64,000 nucleotides of DNA from contig NZ_MDKC01000009.1 of NCBI RefSeq assembly GCF_001712755.1, positions 1 to 64,000 on the forward strand. Direction: 5' to 3'. Below are positions 34,847-42,829 of the stretch, piece after piece. Position 1 is the stretch's first letter. Each line of letters begins with the position of its first letter. The position numbers were made by a program, and so were the translations under genes. Under the pieces are notes generated by a model, which made no database searches, was not told the DNA's origin, and saw only the letters and a program-made list of their open reading frames with translations. Source of the stretch: Gottfriedia luciferensis. Its GTDB lineage: Bacteria; Bacillota; Bacilli; Bacillales; Bacillaceae_G.

Positions 34847-35686
34847 TTAGCTTTGCTTCAATTTCTGTTTTTGATCTAAAAAATGATAAATTGCATGGGC
34901 TACGCCTGCTTCTTCATTTGTTTTTGTAACAAATGTACAGTGGCCTTTTAGCTCTTCTTTCGCATTTCCCATAGCTACTGGAAAACCTACTCGATTAAAC
35001 ATAGAGACATCATTAAAACTATCTCCAATTGCCATGCTCTCATTTAAATCTACTCCAAGGATTGGTGCAAGCTTTAATAATGCCGCTCCTTTACTTACAT
35101 TTGCTGCATTAATTTCAACGTTATTTGAGCTTGACGAAGTAATTAGTAAATTCTCTTCTTGCATTAGTTTTAGACGAATGCGACTAATAACCTCTTCATT
35201 ATTAGAAAGAAATAATATTTTATATACATCAAGATTATTAAAATCTTCAATAGAAGAGTAATTTCGAACTTTTCTTAAAGTAGCTGTTACTTTGTGTGTT
35301 TTGCCAGTTTGCTTATCAGTAAAAAATTCATCATATAGTGTATCTCGACACTTTGTAAATGATCCTTCACTAGTACTAATAATAAATGTTTTATTTTCTG
35401 CTTCACATATACTTAAGGCTTTCGCAAAAATTTCCTTATCCATTGAATCGTTGTGCAATATTTTTGCCTCATAGTCATATATTTGAGAGCCATTTAAACA
35501 GACAATCGGACAAGTTAGACCAGCTTCATCTAATGCCTCCTTCGCACTTTCATACATTCTACCTGTAGAAATGACAACATGGATTCCTTCCTTTTGTGCC
35601 GCTCGGATGCTTTCAATGTTTTCCATTGGTATTCCATTCTTACCATTTACCAGTGTACCATCCATATCAATTGCAATTAGTGCCAT
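34847..35686 (-). CDS. Cof-type HAD-superfamily hydrolase
   Basis: A 279-residue phosphatase of the Cof/HAD-IIB type acting on sugar phosphates or nucleotides such as FMN. Motif I is IAIDMDGTLV (nucleophile Asp8), motif II VVISTGR, motif III the Lys of NVSKGAALLKL, and motif IV AIGDSFNDVSMF. The cap domain fills residues about 85-190. The late AMGNAKEELKGHCTFVTKTNEE is typical of YwpJ/YkrA-like members. Single gene; substrate unknown. Confidence 0.9.
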   Translation of the reverse strand: MALIAIDMDGTLVNGKNGIPMENIESIRAAQKEGIHVVISTGRMYESAKEALDEAGLTCPIVCLNGSQIYDYEAKILHNDSMDKEIFAKALSICEAENKTFIISTSEGSFTKCRDTLYDEFFTDKQTGKTHKVTATLRKVRNYSSIEDFNNLDVYKILFLSNNEEVISRIRLKLMQEENLLITSSSSNNVEINAANVSKGAALLKLAPILGVDLNESMAIGDSFNDVSMFNRVGFPVAMGNAKEELKGHCTFVTKTNEEAGVAHAIYHFLDQKQKLKQS

Positions 35687-35818
35687 GTCGTTCTCTCCTT
35701 TTCTACTATTCTCTTATAATCTGAATGCTAACTATTCCCCAATTCTACTAAAGCATTCTTTTTACAATTTAACTATTTTCTATTTTATGTTTTCATTCTT
35801 TATTATTATAACGCAAAA

Positions 35819-35846
35819 AAAGACCTTCTGCATTCAGAAGGTCTTT
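35819..35846 (-). terminator. Terminator of the DUF2922/DUF1659 pair
   Basis: AAAGACCTTCTG-CATT-CAGAAGGTCTTT, 12-bp perfect arms; minus strand ends in TTTTTTT. Confidence 0.88.
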
Positions 35847-35879
35847 AGACTGCCTACAAAACTCTTTTCCTAATAGAGC

Positions 35880-36095
35880 TTATAGCTCAATCTCAATAAT
35901 CTCCTTACCAACCAAGCGGGCGCCTTGTTTGGCTACGACAATTCCGGTTGTAGAAGTGAATACATTGTTTGCTACAATTTTATCCATTACTTGATTGATT
36001 AATGTTGGATCAACTGGAATTGTTGGATTGTCTACTGTTAGCGTAACAATCTTTTCATTTTCATTTAAAAATTTAAGTTCTAATGTTTGAATCAT
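35880..36095 (-). CDS. DUF2922 family protein
   Basis: A 71-residue beta-rich protein (MIQTLELKFLNENEKIVTLT, VDNPTIPVDPTLINQVMDKI, then the C-terminal GARLVGKEIIEIEL). This matches the DUF2922 family found next to DUF1659 genes in Bacillus. Function unknown. It follows the DUF1659 gene by 17 bp with AGGAGG in the gap, so the two are one operon and may act as a pair. Confidence 0.85.
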   Translation of the reverse strand: MIQTLELKFLNENEKIVTLTVDNPTIPVDPTLINQVMDKIVANNVFTSTTGIVVAKQGARLVGKEIIEIEL

Positions 36096-36112
36096 ATCGC
36101 TTTCCTCCTTTT

Positions 36113-36334
36113 TTAACTGTTTAAAAGTAGTCCATTGCTTAATACTTCTAGCTCTACTAATGGTAGATCTTGCAATGATGCTAAGGCATTACCGATTTCA
36201 CTTAGCTTCACTAAATCAACATCAACTCGGACATTTTTATATGCCTTCCTCTTGATAATGATTTTTCCTTGTGCATCTTTTCCTGCATGTAAATTTACAT
36301 ACAATGTTAGTTGTTGAGTAGCAATTTGAGCCAT
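36113..36334 (-). CDS. DUF1659 family protein
   Basis: 73 residues from ATG 36334 (MAQIATQQLTLYVNLHAG), chosen over the TTG two codons earlier because GGGGGAG is at the right distance. The body IIIKRKAYKNVRVDVDLVKL and the hydrophobic C-terminus fit DUF1659. It is first gene of a two-gene operon with DUF2922. Function unknown. Confidence 0.82.
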   Translation of the reverse strand: MAQIATQQLTLYVNLHAGKDAQGKIIIKRKAYKNVRVDVDLVKLSEIGNALASLQDLPLVELEVLSNGLLLNS

Positions 36335-36412
36335 TTTCAACTCCCCCTTTCGATGTATATGTACTTAAAAAAGGGGGGATTTTCGTTAATGGTTAATTAT
36401 TTTTTTGGATGT

Positions 36413-36751
36413 TCAAGATCCAATTTTCACGTCCACAATATCACTTAATAACAGCTCCATATATCCAGCCTGTTCTTCATAAATAGATAGCCTATTTTGG
36501 TGTAAATTAATTTTCCCTATTTTTCCTTTTACATTATGGTGATAGTGGTCTTTATAATAAGTAATTTGTACACTTTCATCTTCGTGAATTGCCTGTTGAA
36601 GATGACGGTTCATTTCCTCTAATAGCTGTTCATCTACTTCTTTTTGTTGTTCATAATTTTGTGATACTTTCCAATCACGAAGCATTTTTACATGTTCTGG
36701 TAACATCATTGACGTCCATTTAATGGTGCCACGGTCACGAATCATCGGCAT
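36413..36751 (-). CDS. YolD-like protein
   Basis: A 112-residue protein of the YolD family. The N-terminus MIRDRGTIKWTSMMLPEHV is the family hallmark. The C-terminal half (GKIGKINLHQNRLSIYEEQA) is a small barrel-like part. YolD proteins are encoded beside Y-family polymerases in Bacillus and on plasmids. Here the polymerase gene lies 75 bp upstream in the same direction, so both probably respond to the same LexA site. Function unproven. Confidence 0.9.
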   Translation of the reverse strand: MPMIRDRGTIKWTSMMLPEHVKMLRDWKVSQNYEQQKEVDEQLLEEMNRHLQQAIHEDESVQITYYKDHYHHNVKGKIGKINLHQNRLSIYEEQAGYMELLLSDIVDVKIGS

Positions 36752-36826
36752 TCTTCTCCTTTTCTTCTCTTTTTATCTGGGTTAGAACTAGTGGCTTTGC
36801 AGGGGAAAAGGACAAAAGGAAATTTT

Positions 36827-38089
36827 TTAACCTTTATGTCCACCTACCAGCTTGCTTCGGGCAAGTGCTGTTCCTCCTTCCGCATAAGAAACAGCCCAGA
36901 GGAGCGAAGATGATCCGTATTTTTTTCGGACTGCGTCCATCACATATCCTAAATTGCGCTTTTGAGGTTTTTTCTGATCAAACAAATTTAACTGCATGAT
37001 TTCATCACTTACAATATTCGAAAGAGAAATGAGAATTTGCCGAACTGTCTTCCCTTCATAATATCGATCAAATAGTTTTGTACAGATCTCATACAAATCT
37101 GAAGTAATATTTGTAGGTTCATCCATTGTATATGCATGAGAAAATCCTCCACCAAATTCTTCCCGACTATATCCAATTCCTAATGTAATCGTACGTCCTG
37201 CCTTCCTAGCATTACGAGTTCGGCGTGCAACCTCTTCACACATTTCACGAATAACAAATTTAATTTCTTCAACTTTTGTATAATCTCTCATTAATATTTG
37301 GCTTTTACCAAAGCTAATCTGTCCGTTCATTATTGGCGCACCTAGCTCAGACAGATCTACTCCCCACGCATGATGATATAGTTGATTTCCCATCACTCCG
37401 AATTTCTTCTCCAGCAAATGAAGAGGATATTTCGCTAACTGTCCTACGGTAAAAATACCCATTGCATTTAAAGTGCGTTCGGTTCTTTTACCGATTCCCC
37501 ACATTTCACTAAGAGGACTTACCTGCCATAGTTTTTTTTCTACATCTTCATAAGTCCACTCCGCTATCCCATCTTTTTTTCCTTCTAAATCTAAGCAGAG
37601 CTTTGACAAAAGCATGTTCGGTCCAATCCCAATCGAACAAGGTAATTGAAATCGTGCCATAATCTCAGTACGAATTTTTTCGGCAATCTCCCACGCATCC
37701 CCCCATAGTCTCTTCACTCCATCCACCTTTAAAAAACATTCATCAACACTATATACATGTAAATCCTCTAAAGGGACAATTTCATTTAGTAACTTTACTA
37801 TGTTCGTTGAGATTTCTAGATATTTTGACATTGAAGGATTTACAATTTTGATTCGAGGATCTTTTGGTATTTCAAAAACCCTTGATCCTGTTTTAATCCC
37901 AAATTCCTTTTTCAATCGCGGAGAGGCTGCAAGTACGATACTTCCTTCCCTCTCCACATCTCCAACAACTGCTAAATAACATTCTAATGGATCTAATTCG
38001 AGCATGACCGCAGAACAACTTGCATAAAAGCTCTTCATATCGATGCATAATATCCGATGATGTGGTAACTCTTCATAACAAATGCTCAT
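36827..38089 (-). CDS. Y-family DNA polymerase (UvrX/YqjW-like)
   Basis: A 420-residue translesion polymerase-like protein. The palm begins CIDMKSFYASCSAV (catalytic Asp), and the second carboxylate motif is VYSVDECFLKV, with SIGIGPNMLLSKLCLDLEGK as the finger/palm block. The helix-hairpin region WGIGKRTERTLNAMGI and a little-finger domain complete the enzyme. ATG 38089 has GGAGTG before it. A LexA box 71-84 bp upstream makes it SOS-inducible. YolD lies downstream and yqzH is divergent, as for B. subtilis yqjW. Confidence 0.92.
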   Translation of the reverse strand: MSICYEELPHHRILCIDMKSFYASCSAVMLELDPLECYLAVVGDVEREGSIVLAASPRLKKEFGIKTGSRVFEIPKDPRIKIVNPSMSKYLEISTNIVKLLNEIVPLEDLHVYSVDECFLKVDGVKRLWGDAWEIAEKIRTEIMARFQLPCSIGIGPNMLLSKLCLDLEGKKDGIAEWTYEDVEKKLWQVSPLSEMWGIGKRTERTLNAMGIFTVGQLAKYPLHLLEKKFGVMGNQLYHHAWGVDLSELGAPIMNGQISFGKSQILMRDYTKVEEIKFVIREMCEEVARRTRNARKAGRTITLGIGYSREEFGGGFSHAYTMDEPTNITSDLYEICTKLFDRYYEGKTVRQILISLSNIVSDEIMQLNLFDQKKPQKRNLGYVMDAVRKKYGSSSLLWAVSYAEGGTALARSKLVGGHKG

Positions 38090-38159
38090 ACATATCACTC
38101 CGATTTTCCAAAAAATAGCAGAACTAATGTTCTTATTTTTATTATAAACATATATTAAA

Positions 38160-38173
38160 CGAATATACGTTCG
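38160..38173. promoter_or_regulatory. LexA (DinR) box
   Basis: CGAATATACGTTCG differs from the Bacillus SOS consensus CGAAC-N4-GTTCG at one position. It lies between the divergent Y-polymerase (start 38089) and yqzH (start 38253) and could control both. Confidence 0.8.
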
Positions 38174-38252
38174 ATTTCAATAAATTTTTTCGCTAGGAAC
38201 AATACAAAATTTTAGTTATACTAAAATTAGCTTAAAGGAGGAAAGACTTAAA

Positions 38253-38447
38253 GTGGATGGACAGTTTGTAAAGCAGATGATTAAACGAGCGTTAATGCAA
38301 TATAGAGGAGAACACGAACAGTGGATTACAGCTGATATGCTAGATAAACTGTACGAACAAATCGTTACCGAACAATTAAATGATGACCGTGAATTATATG
38401 AAATAGTACAAGATATTGTTTACGAATACGTAACGAATTATGCCTAA
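38253..38447 (+). CDS. yqzH: YqzH-like protein
   Basis: A 64-residue all-helical protein (VKQMIKRALMQYRGEHEQWI, LYEQIVTEQLNDDRELYEIV) resembling Bacillus YqzH. GTG start with AAAGGAGG 11 nt upstream. It is divergent from the Y-family polymerase gene over a shared LexA box, the same arrangement I recall for yqjW-yqzH. Function unknown; a part in the SOS response is inferred. Confidence 0.8.
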   Translation: MDGQFVKQMIKRALMQYRGEHEQWITADMLDKLYEQIVTEQLNDDRELYEIVQDIVYEYVTNYA

Positions 38448-38459
38448 GCAATCGAAAAA

Positions 38460-38492
38460 ACCCGAGAAAGAACATCCAGTTCTCTCTCGGGT
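38460..38492. terminator. Bidirectional terminator yqzH / yxcD
   Basis: CCCGAGA and TCTCGGG with inner AGAAC / GTTCT, one mismatch, flanked by A- and T-runs. Confidence 0.9.
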
Positions 38493-38493
38493 T

Positions 38494-38793
38494 TTATGAA
38501 TAGACAAATGATATTTCACTCGTAATTCCATCTTCTTCATCAAAACCAATAATGATTTCCATTGCATAGGATGAAAAACGATGAATCTCTTCCAAGTAAA
38601 AACCAATTGCGTCAGATATTTGTTGCTCAAAATAAATTAAATTCCGATGATTAGCTGATACTTCACAGCTTACACCATCATCTTCATTAAATAGAAATTC
38701 AATTTGTACACTTTCTGGTCGAATTCCTTCCAAATCAGCCGCATATACACAAATTGCATTGGCAACATCTTGTTCATCAAAATAGATTTTCAC
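38494..38793 (-). CDS. yxcD: YxcD-like DUF2653 protein
   Basis: A 99-residue acidic protein with two similar halves: one starts MKIYFDEQDVANAICVYAAD with VSCEVSA later; the second has QISDAIGFYLEEIHRFS and ends with EDGITSEISFVYS. This matches DUF2653/YxcD, which has no known function. It lies 22 bp after the membrane protein gene at 38816 and probably shares its transcript. Confidence 0.82.
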   Translation of the reverse strand: MKIYFDEQDVANAICVYAADLEGIRPESVQIEFLFNEDDGVSCEVSANHRNLIYFEQQISDAIGFYLEEIHRFSSYAMEIIIGFDEEDGITSEISFVYS

Positions 38794-38815
38794 AAGTCAC
38801 CTCAAAAGGGGAAAG

Positions 38816-39244
38816 TTAATATCGGTTTCTACGAAAGATTTTCTTAATAAACCAAATAATAACTATTATTACTAAAAAATCTAATAGTAATCCAAAAAAT
38901 GAAAAACCAAATTGCTGACCACCATAGTAGCCACCAAATGGGTTTAGCATCGAACCAAAAAGAGAGCCTAACCCAAATGCACCTGCATAGCCTAAAAAAT
39001 TCCTTCCAGGACTTCTATACGAACGATAGCTCGACCTTGGTGCTGTTGGACGATAACTTCTATTAGAACGATACGATCTCCTAATTGCAAGATGCGTTGA
39101 TGTTTGTTTACTAGAAACTAAAGTATTGGCTTCTACCTTAATAGTTCGCTGGTTATACGTATTGCTACTTGCATCCACTGGGAATGACAAAGCTAACAAA
39201 AAAAACAAAACCCATATGGATATTAGAGAATTTATTTTCTTCAA
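38816..39244 (-). CDS. Secreted/membrane protein with Arg-Ser-Tyr-rich linker
   Basis: From the TTG at 39244 (AGAAGGG upstream) the protein has 142 residues. It has a signal peptide or helix (INSLISIWVLFFLLALSFPV, AxA-like site VDASS), then a very basic repetitive linker RRSYRSNRSYRPTAPRSSYR then SYRSPGR. A Gly/Phe-rich region (GAFGLGSLFGSMLNPFGGYY) and a final membrane helix with basic tail follow. ATGs at 39262/39265 are alternatives. The linker plus glycine pattern resembles Tim44-like or TPM-associated membrane proteins, but I cannot name a family. Confidence 0.6.
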   Translation of the reverse strand: MKKINSLISIWVLFFLLALSFPVDASSNTYNQRTIKVEANTLVSSKQTSTHLAIRRSYRSNRSYRPTAPRSSYRSYRSPGRNFLGYAGAFGLGSLFGSMLNPFGGYYGGQQFGFSFFGLLLDFLVIIVIIWFIKKIFRRNRY

Positions 39245-39321
39245 TATTGACCCTTCTTTCATCATCACATCTTTCTTAGTATGGATCATTTTTAATAAAA
39301 AAATGTGATAATTAAAGAGCT

Positions 39322-39924
39322 CTATAACCACTTAATACTTTGTTTAGTAAACAACTGATCCGCTAATAGGTGAGAAAAATAACCGACTGTACCAGCTAAC
39401 CATAATCCATTTACATTTAAGTCTTTTTGCAGCAAATAACAAATTCCACTCCAAACAGCTAAAAAGTAAAGGGAATGAGTTGGTCCACGATGCTTTAATC
39501 TCGATGAAACAGCAATAAATAATCCAATCGCAAAGATTGACCAATAACCATAAAAGAAAAACCAACCAATAACTGCAATTAATATGCCTGTTAACATTAA
39601 GATTGTTTTTAAATGCCGTAACCAGCTCACACAAATAATAAATAATGTGAGAATACCTACTGCATAAATCCATGATCCAGAATAAATTAACTTCCCTGTC
39701 TTCACAACAATAAATAATGTAGCTGCTAAAAATAATAAGCTGAAGAGAACTTTTAGCGGCATTGAAACTTTTTTTGTTAATGAACTATTATGATGATCTA
39801 AATCAGGAGCCAAACTACTGATTGCACCAACTATAAGTGGGACGGTCATAGAATCATTTTTTGTTGCATACATTGTGACACCAGTTGCAAATAATCCTAC
39901 AATTACATGACTTTTTCCATCCAA
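39322..39924 (-). CDS. YdjM-like membrane-bound metal-dependent hydrolase (DUF457)
   Basis: A multi-pass membrane protein of about 200 residues with the family's histidine/aspartate motifs: HVIVG near the start, LAPDLDHHNS in the first loop, HRGPTHSLYF and YFSHLLADQLF near the end. These probably bind a metal at the membrane surface. TTG 39924 sits 9 nt after AAGGATG and is a better start than ATG 39936, which directly abuts that SD. Reaction unknown. Confidence 0.85.
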   Translation of the reverse strand: MDGKSHVIVGLFATGVTMYATKNDSMTVPLIVGAISSLAPDLDHHNSSLTKKVSMPLKVLFSLLFLAATLFIVVKTGKLIYSGSWIYAVGILTLFIICVSWLRHLKTILMLTGILIAVIGWFFFYGYWSIFAIGLFIAVSSRLKHRGPTHSLYFLAVWSGICYLLQKDLNVNGLWLAGTVGYFSHLLADQLFTKQSIKWL

Positions 39925-40063
39925 AACATTTACCATCCTTATCTTTCATACTCATACTTTTATTATAGTCGGATAAGGTTAGTTTTCATATGAATAAATT
40001 AACAAATGATGGTAATTTAAGAATAATAAATGTCTCTATATTCATTGACGATTGTTCTTTTTT

Positions 40064-40092
40064 CTGACAAAATATAGGAAGCTCAATATTAT
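40064..40092 (+). promoter_or_regulatory. tatC leader promoter
   Basis: CTGACA (-35) and TATTAT (-10) with a 17-bp spacer; predicted start near 40099, giving a leader of about 160 nt before tatC. Confidence 0.55.
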
Positions 40093-40098
40093 AGAAAA

Positions 40099-40259
40099 CT
40101 AGTCGATTGGCGAGCCTTTTAGGCGAAGACTAAAGACGTAGTTGCACTTACACTTTATTCCTAAAATTGGCAAACTACATCGAGTAATTAACAACGCTAG
40201 CCAATTTATACTTTTTAAAGTGTAATAAAATACTTTCACAGTTTGCTTTGGGGGAAATT
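40099..40259 (+). ncRNA. Structured 5' leader upstream of tatC (unclassified)
   Basis: Long-range pairing ATTGGCGAGC (40106-40115) with GCTAGCCAAT (40196-40205), one mismatch. Inside are GTAGTT (40138) with AACTAC (40173), and a small GCC-TTTTA-GGC hairpin. TCGAT (40103) may also pair with ATCGA (40179). The nested design is riboswitch-like, but I do not recognise a known class and see no terminator in it. Confidence 0.45.
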
Positions 40260-40988
40260 ATGCAAGAAAAAGAAATGAGTGTCATTGACCATTTAGATGA
40301 GCTTCGAAATCGAATAATAAAAGTGATTGTTGCATTCGTTATTTTTTTAGGGATTGGATTATATTATACGAAAGCTATATTCAATTTCCTTGTTCAAGAT
40401 TTGCATGGAAAGCTTCTAGCACTTGGTCCAAGTGATGTCCTTTGGATTTATCTTATGATTGGTGGAGTGTTCGCGATCGCGTGTAGTATCCCTGTCATAG
40501 CTTACCAAATATGGGCGTTTGTAAAGCCAGCCTTGCATGTAAAAGAACGAAAAAGCACAATGCTTTACATACCAGCTTTATTCTTATTGTTCGTTTGTGG
40601 ATTAGCATTTGGCTATTATTTCATCTTTCCAAACGTTTTAAAATTTTTACAGGACATTGGAGAAGACTTAGTAACAGTTACATTCACAGCTGAACGCTAT
40701 TTTAGCTTCTTATTTAACTTAGTTGTTCCTTTTGCGTTTTTCTTTGATTTACCAGTCATTATACTTTTTTTAACAAGTATCGGAATCGTATCACCAGCAT
40801 TTTTAAGAAAATCTCGACGATTTGCATATTTTATCCTTATTATTATCGGAACAGCAATTTCACCGCCTGATTTTGTATCTGATATGATGACAAGCTTACC
40901 ATTGTTAGTTATATACGAATTAAGTATTCTTGTTTCATCAATTGCATATAGACGACGTATTAAACGCCTACAACATGAATCGGAATAA
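40260..40988 (+). CDS. tatC: Twin-arginine translocase subunit TatC
   Basis: A 242-residue polytopic core of the Tat folded-protein export system. The N-terminus MQEKEMSVIDHLDELRNRII is the TatC signature, which binds signal peptides. Six membrane helices follow, with FVKPALHVKERK and the conserved YFIFPNVLKF in the loops. ATG 40260 follows GGGGG; an upstream TTG at 40248 is less likely. No tatA gene is adjacent, so it depends on a TatA encoded elsewhere. It has a long structured leader. Confidence 0.95.
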   Translation: MQEKEMSVIDHLDELRNRIIKVIVAFVIFLGIGLYYTKAIFNFLVQDLHGKLLALGPSDVLWIYLMIGGVFAIACSIPVIAYQIWAFVKPALHVKERKSTMLYIPALFLLFVCGLAFGYYFIFPNVLKFLQDIGEDLVTVTFTAERYFSFLFNLVVPFAFFFDLPVIILFLTSIGIVSPAFLRKSRRFAYFILIIIGTAISPPDFVSDMMTSLPLLVIYELSILVSSIAYRRRIKRLQHESE

Positions 40989-40997
40989 AAATAAAAA

Positions 40998-41027
40998 AAT
41001 GGACAGCAGTTAGTATGCTTGTCCATT
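40998..41027. terminator. tatC terminator
   Basis: AATGGACA / TTGTCCATT with inner GC / GC pair, followed by TTTTTTT. Confidence 0.85.
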
Positions 41028-41043
41028 TTTTTTTGACTATGCC

Positions 41044-41361
41044 TTATAATAAAATATGTGATGTATACAAAGTAACAACTAAACCTGAAAAACTATAAAT
41101 TAACGATGCTTTAATAGCAATTTTTCTTTGAAAATCTTTATGTAAGTCATTAAATTCTAATCCAGCAGCACGCAACCATTGATATCGCTGCAGAGGAGTA
41201 TAACTTACTTTTTTAGCTGTTTTCCAATAAAGGAAGACCGTCGTAACGAATCCTACCATAATAGCAATATTACTAGCCGATGAATCCGAGAGAACACTAA
41301 CAAGGAACGTCAAAATTACTTGTACAATTAAAATAGCAAAAACGTAAATGAACTTTTTCAT
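41044..41361 (-). CDS. Small membrane protein, function unknown
   Basis: 105 residues with three hydrophobic segments (about 3-23, 30-46 and 86-104). A polar middle between the second and third contains YTPLQRYQWLRAAGLEFNDL and basic residues. AGGAGG precedes the ATG. No family recognised. It converges on tatC across a shared terminator. Confidence 0.65.
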   Translation of the reverse strand: MKKFIYVFAILIVQVILTFLVSVLSDSSASNIAIMVGFVTTVFLYWKTAKKVSYTPLQRYQWLRAAGLEFNDLHKDFQRKIAIKASLIYSFSGLVVTLYTSHILL

Positions 41362-41609
41362 GTTAATCCTCCTTATTTAAGCTTATTTAAATTATATCAA
41401 AGATGTATTTTTCAGAATAGTAAAAATTTTGTAGAAACCGTGGGTAATTAGAACTAAATAGACAACAAATTGATAAGAGAAAGAGTCTGTTTATCAGACA
41501 AAAATGTAAGAGATATGAAAAAATCCTATTCCCTTCTTCCTATTTAAGTTCTTACGTTCGACTTTAAACTTGTACAAAACGAACATTAGTTCTATAATGA
41601 ATATAGAAA

Positions 41610-41637
41610 AAAGATTCCCACATATATGAGAATCTTT
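41610..41637 (-). terminator. divIC-like gene terminator
   Basis: AAGATTC / GAATCTT hairpin followed on the minus strand by TTTTTTCTA. Confidence 0.65.
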
Positions 41638-41652
41638 AAGTTTAAATAATTA

Positions 41653-42042
41653 TTAGTTTGAGGTGATCTCATCTTCCGATTTCGGCACAATGATGATTGT
41701 TTCTCCTTTTTTAGAGAACATGTATTGATCACGAGCATAGTTTGCTATGAAATCCGGATCATTTAATAGTCTAATCTGTCTGTTTAAATCTTTTTCAGTT
41801 TTAGCTACTTTTTTTTGTTCAACATGTAATGTTGAAAGTTCATGTTGCTTTGCCGAAGCGATCTTATTTTGACTATACATATATATTCCAGACGCGATAA
41901 GTAAAGACAAAAATAATGTTGTCAAAATGATTCGATGGATTCGTATTGTTTTTCTTTTTTTAGTCTGCGGAAATTGATTACGAGAAGGCTTGTTTAATTC
42001 TTCTCTTTGTGGATTAAATAGTTTTCGCGCTTCTGCCTTCAC
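41653..42042 (-). CDS. FtsB/DivIC-like septum formation protein
   Basis: A 129-residue bitopic membrane protein. It has a basic cytoplasmic N-terminus (residues 1-37), a membrane helix (IILTTLFLSLLIASGIYMYS), a coiled coil with heptads (KQHELSTLHVEQKKVAKTEK) and the DivIC-type distal domain LLNDPDFIANYARDQYMFS then KKGETIIIVP. It resembles DivIC, which joins FtsL and DivIB in the divisome. The usual yabP-yabQ neighbours are absent here, so it may be divIC in a different locus or a paralogue. Confidence 0.82.
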   Translation of the reverse strand: MKAEARKLFNPQREELNKPSRNQFPQTKKRKTIRIHRIILTTLFLSLLIASGIYMYSQNKIASAKQHELSTLHVEQKKVAKTEKDLNRQIRLLNDPDFIANYARDQYMFSKKGETIIIVPKSEDEITSN

Positions 42043-42262
42043 GTTAAAAACCTCCCTTTAAAAATATTATTCTACTCTAGTTTAACAATTAATATCTTTT
42101 TAGAAAAGAAAAAAAAGGTAAAACAAGTAAAAATTTGACTATTTTACACAGAAACTCGTCTTTTTTGTCGAGTTCTAGTCACGTATATTATCATAAAAAG
42201 ATACCATTAATTACCTCATTTTCTTATTTTTTGAATATTTTAAATTTTTTTAACAAAAGTGG

Positions 42263-42390
42263 TTGACGAATATTTTCCCATCATGTATATTAAATATAAA
42301 TTAACTGAATATTTAAACAGTTAAATTTTAGTAATCATGTTATACACATCCCCCCAATCCCTATCACCCAATTAGATAGGGATCTTTTTA
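42263..42390 (+). ncRNA. Candidate small RNA with its own promoter and terminator
   Basis: TTGACG (42263-42268), 17-bp spacer, TATATT (42286-42291). The predicted transcript of about 92 nt starts near 42298. It opens with hairpin TTAACTG / CAGTTAA (42301-42324) and carries an unpaired CACATCCCCCCAATCCC stretch. It ends in a terminator ATCCCTATC / GATAGGGAT (42357-42383) plus T-run. No ORF. C-rich single strands are typical of Gram-positive regulatory RNAs that pair with ribosome binding sites. Confidence 0.6.
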
Positions 42391-42468
42391 TGTTCAAAAT
42401 CACAAGCCAACAAATTACCAATTTAGGGAAAGTTGGATTATAATACTTTTTAAAGGAGGTACGAGAAA

Positions 42469-42813
42469 ATGCAAAAATTAGAAATTGGTGCTGCCCAAGA
42501 TGCACTTCAAAATTATATAAATCAAACAGTCTATTTACATTTAGAAACTACAAATGGTGCATATGCTAATCACTTTAATGAAAAAGTAATGACGGTAAAT
42601 GCCTTTATTAGAAATACGAAAGTAATCATTAGCCGTGCTACGATCACAGGCAAATACCCATTCCGTGTCGGATTAAAGCTTGAAGAAGGCTGGGTTGTTG
42701 CAGAAGGATTAACTGATTTTGAAGTTGATGAACAAGGTCGCCTCCTACTAGCAGGTCATAATGAGGATGGAAAGCTTGCAATCGCAATACATTTAAGCTA
42801 TACGCCATTTTAA
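42469..42813 (+). CDS. yojF: YojF family protein (DUF1806)
   Basis: 114 residues of the YojF family, beta-rich (VYLHLETTNGAYANHFNEKV, NAFIRNTKVIISRATITGKY), with a late AGHNEDGKLAIAIHLSY. Function unproven. It is always seen, in my memory, directly before bshB2 in Bacillus, as here (16-bp gap). A helper role in bacillithiol synthesis or in protecting the deacetylase is possible. AAAGGAGG precedes the ATG. Confidence 0.88.
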   Translation: MQKLEIGAAQDALQNYINQTVYLHLETTNGAYANHFNEKVMTVNAFIRNTKVIISRATITGKYPFRVGLKLEEGWVVAEGLTDFEVDEQGRLLLAGHNEDGKLAIAIHLSYTPF

Positions 42814-42829
42814 GAGAGGAGCACTAAAA

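Noticed and set aside
35292-35568. Plus-strand ORFs within the HAD phosphatase gene
   Set aside because: Shadows of the minus-strand gene with all four HAD motifs.
40064-40259. Known riboswitch (cobalamin, SAM, TPP, c-di-GMP, preQ1) before tatC
   Set aside because: None of the conserved sequence blocks of these classes is present; kept as an unclassified leader.
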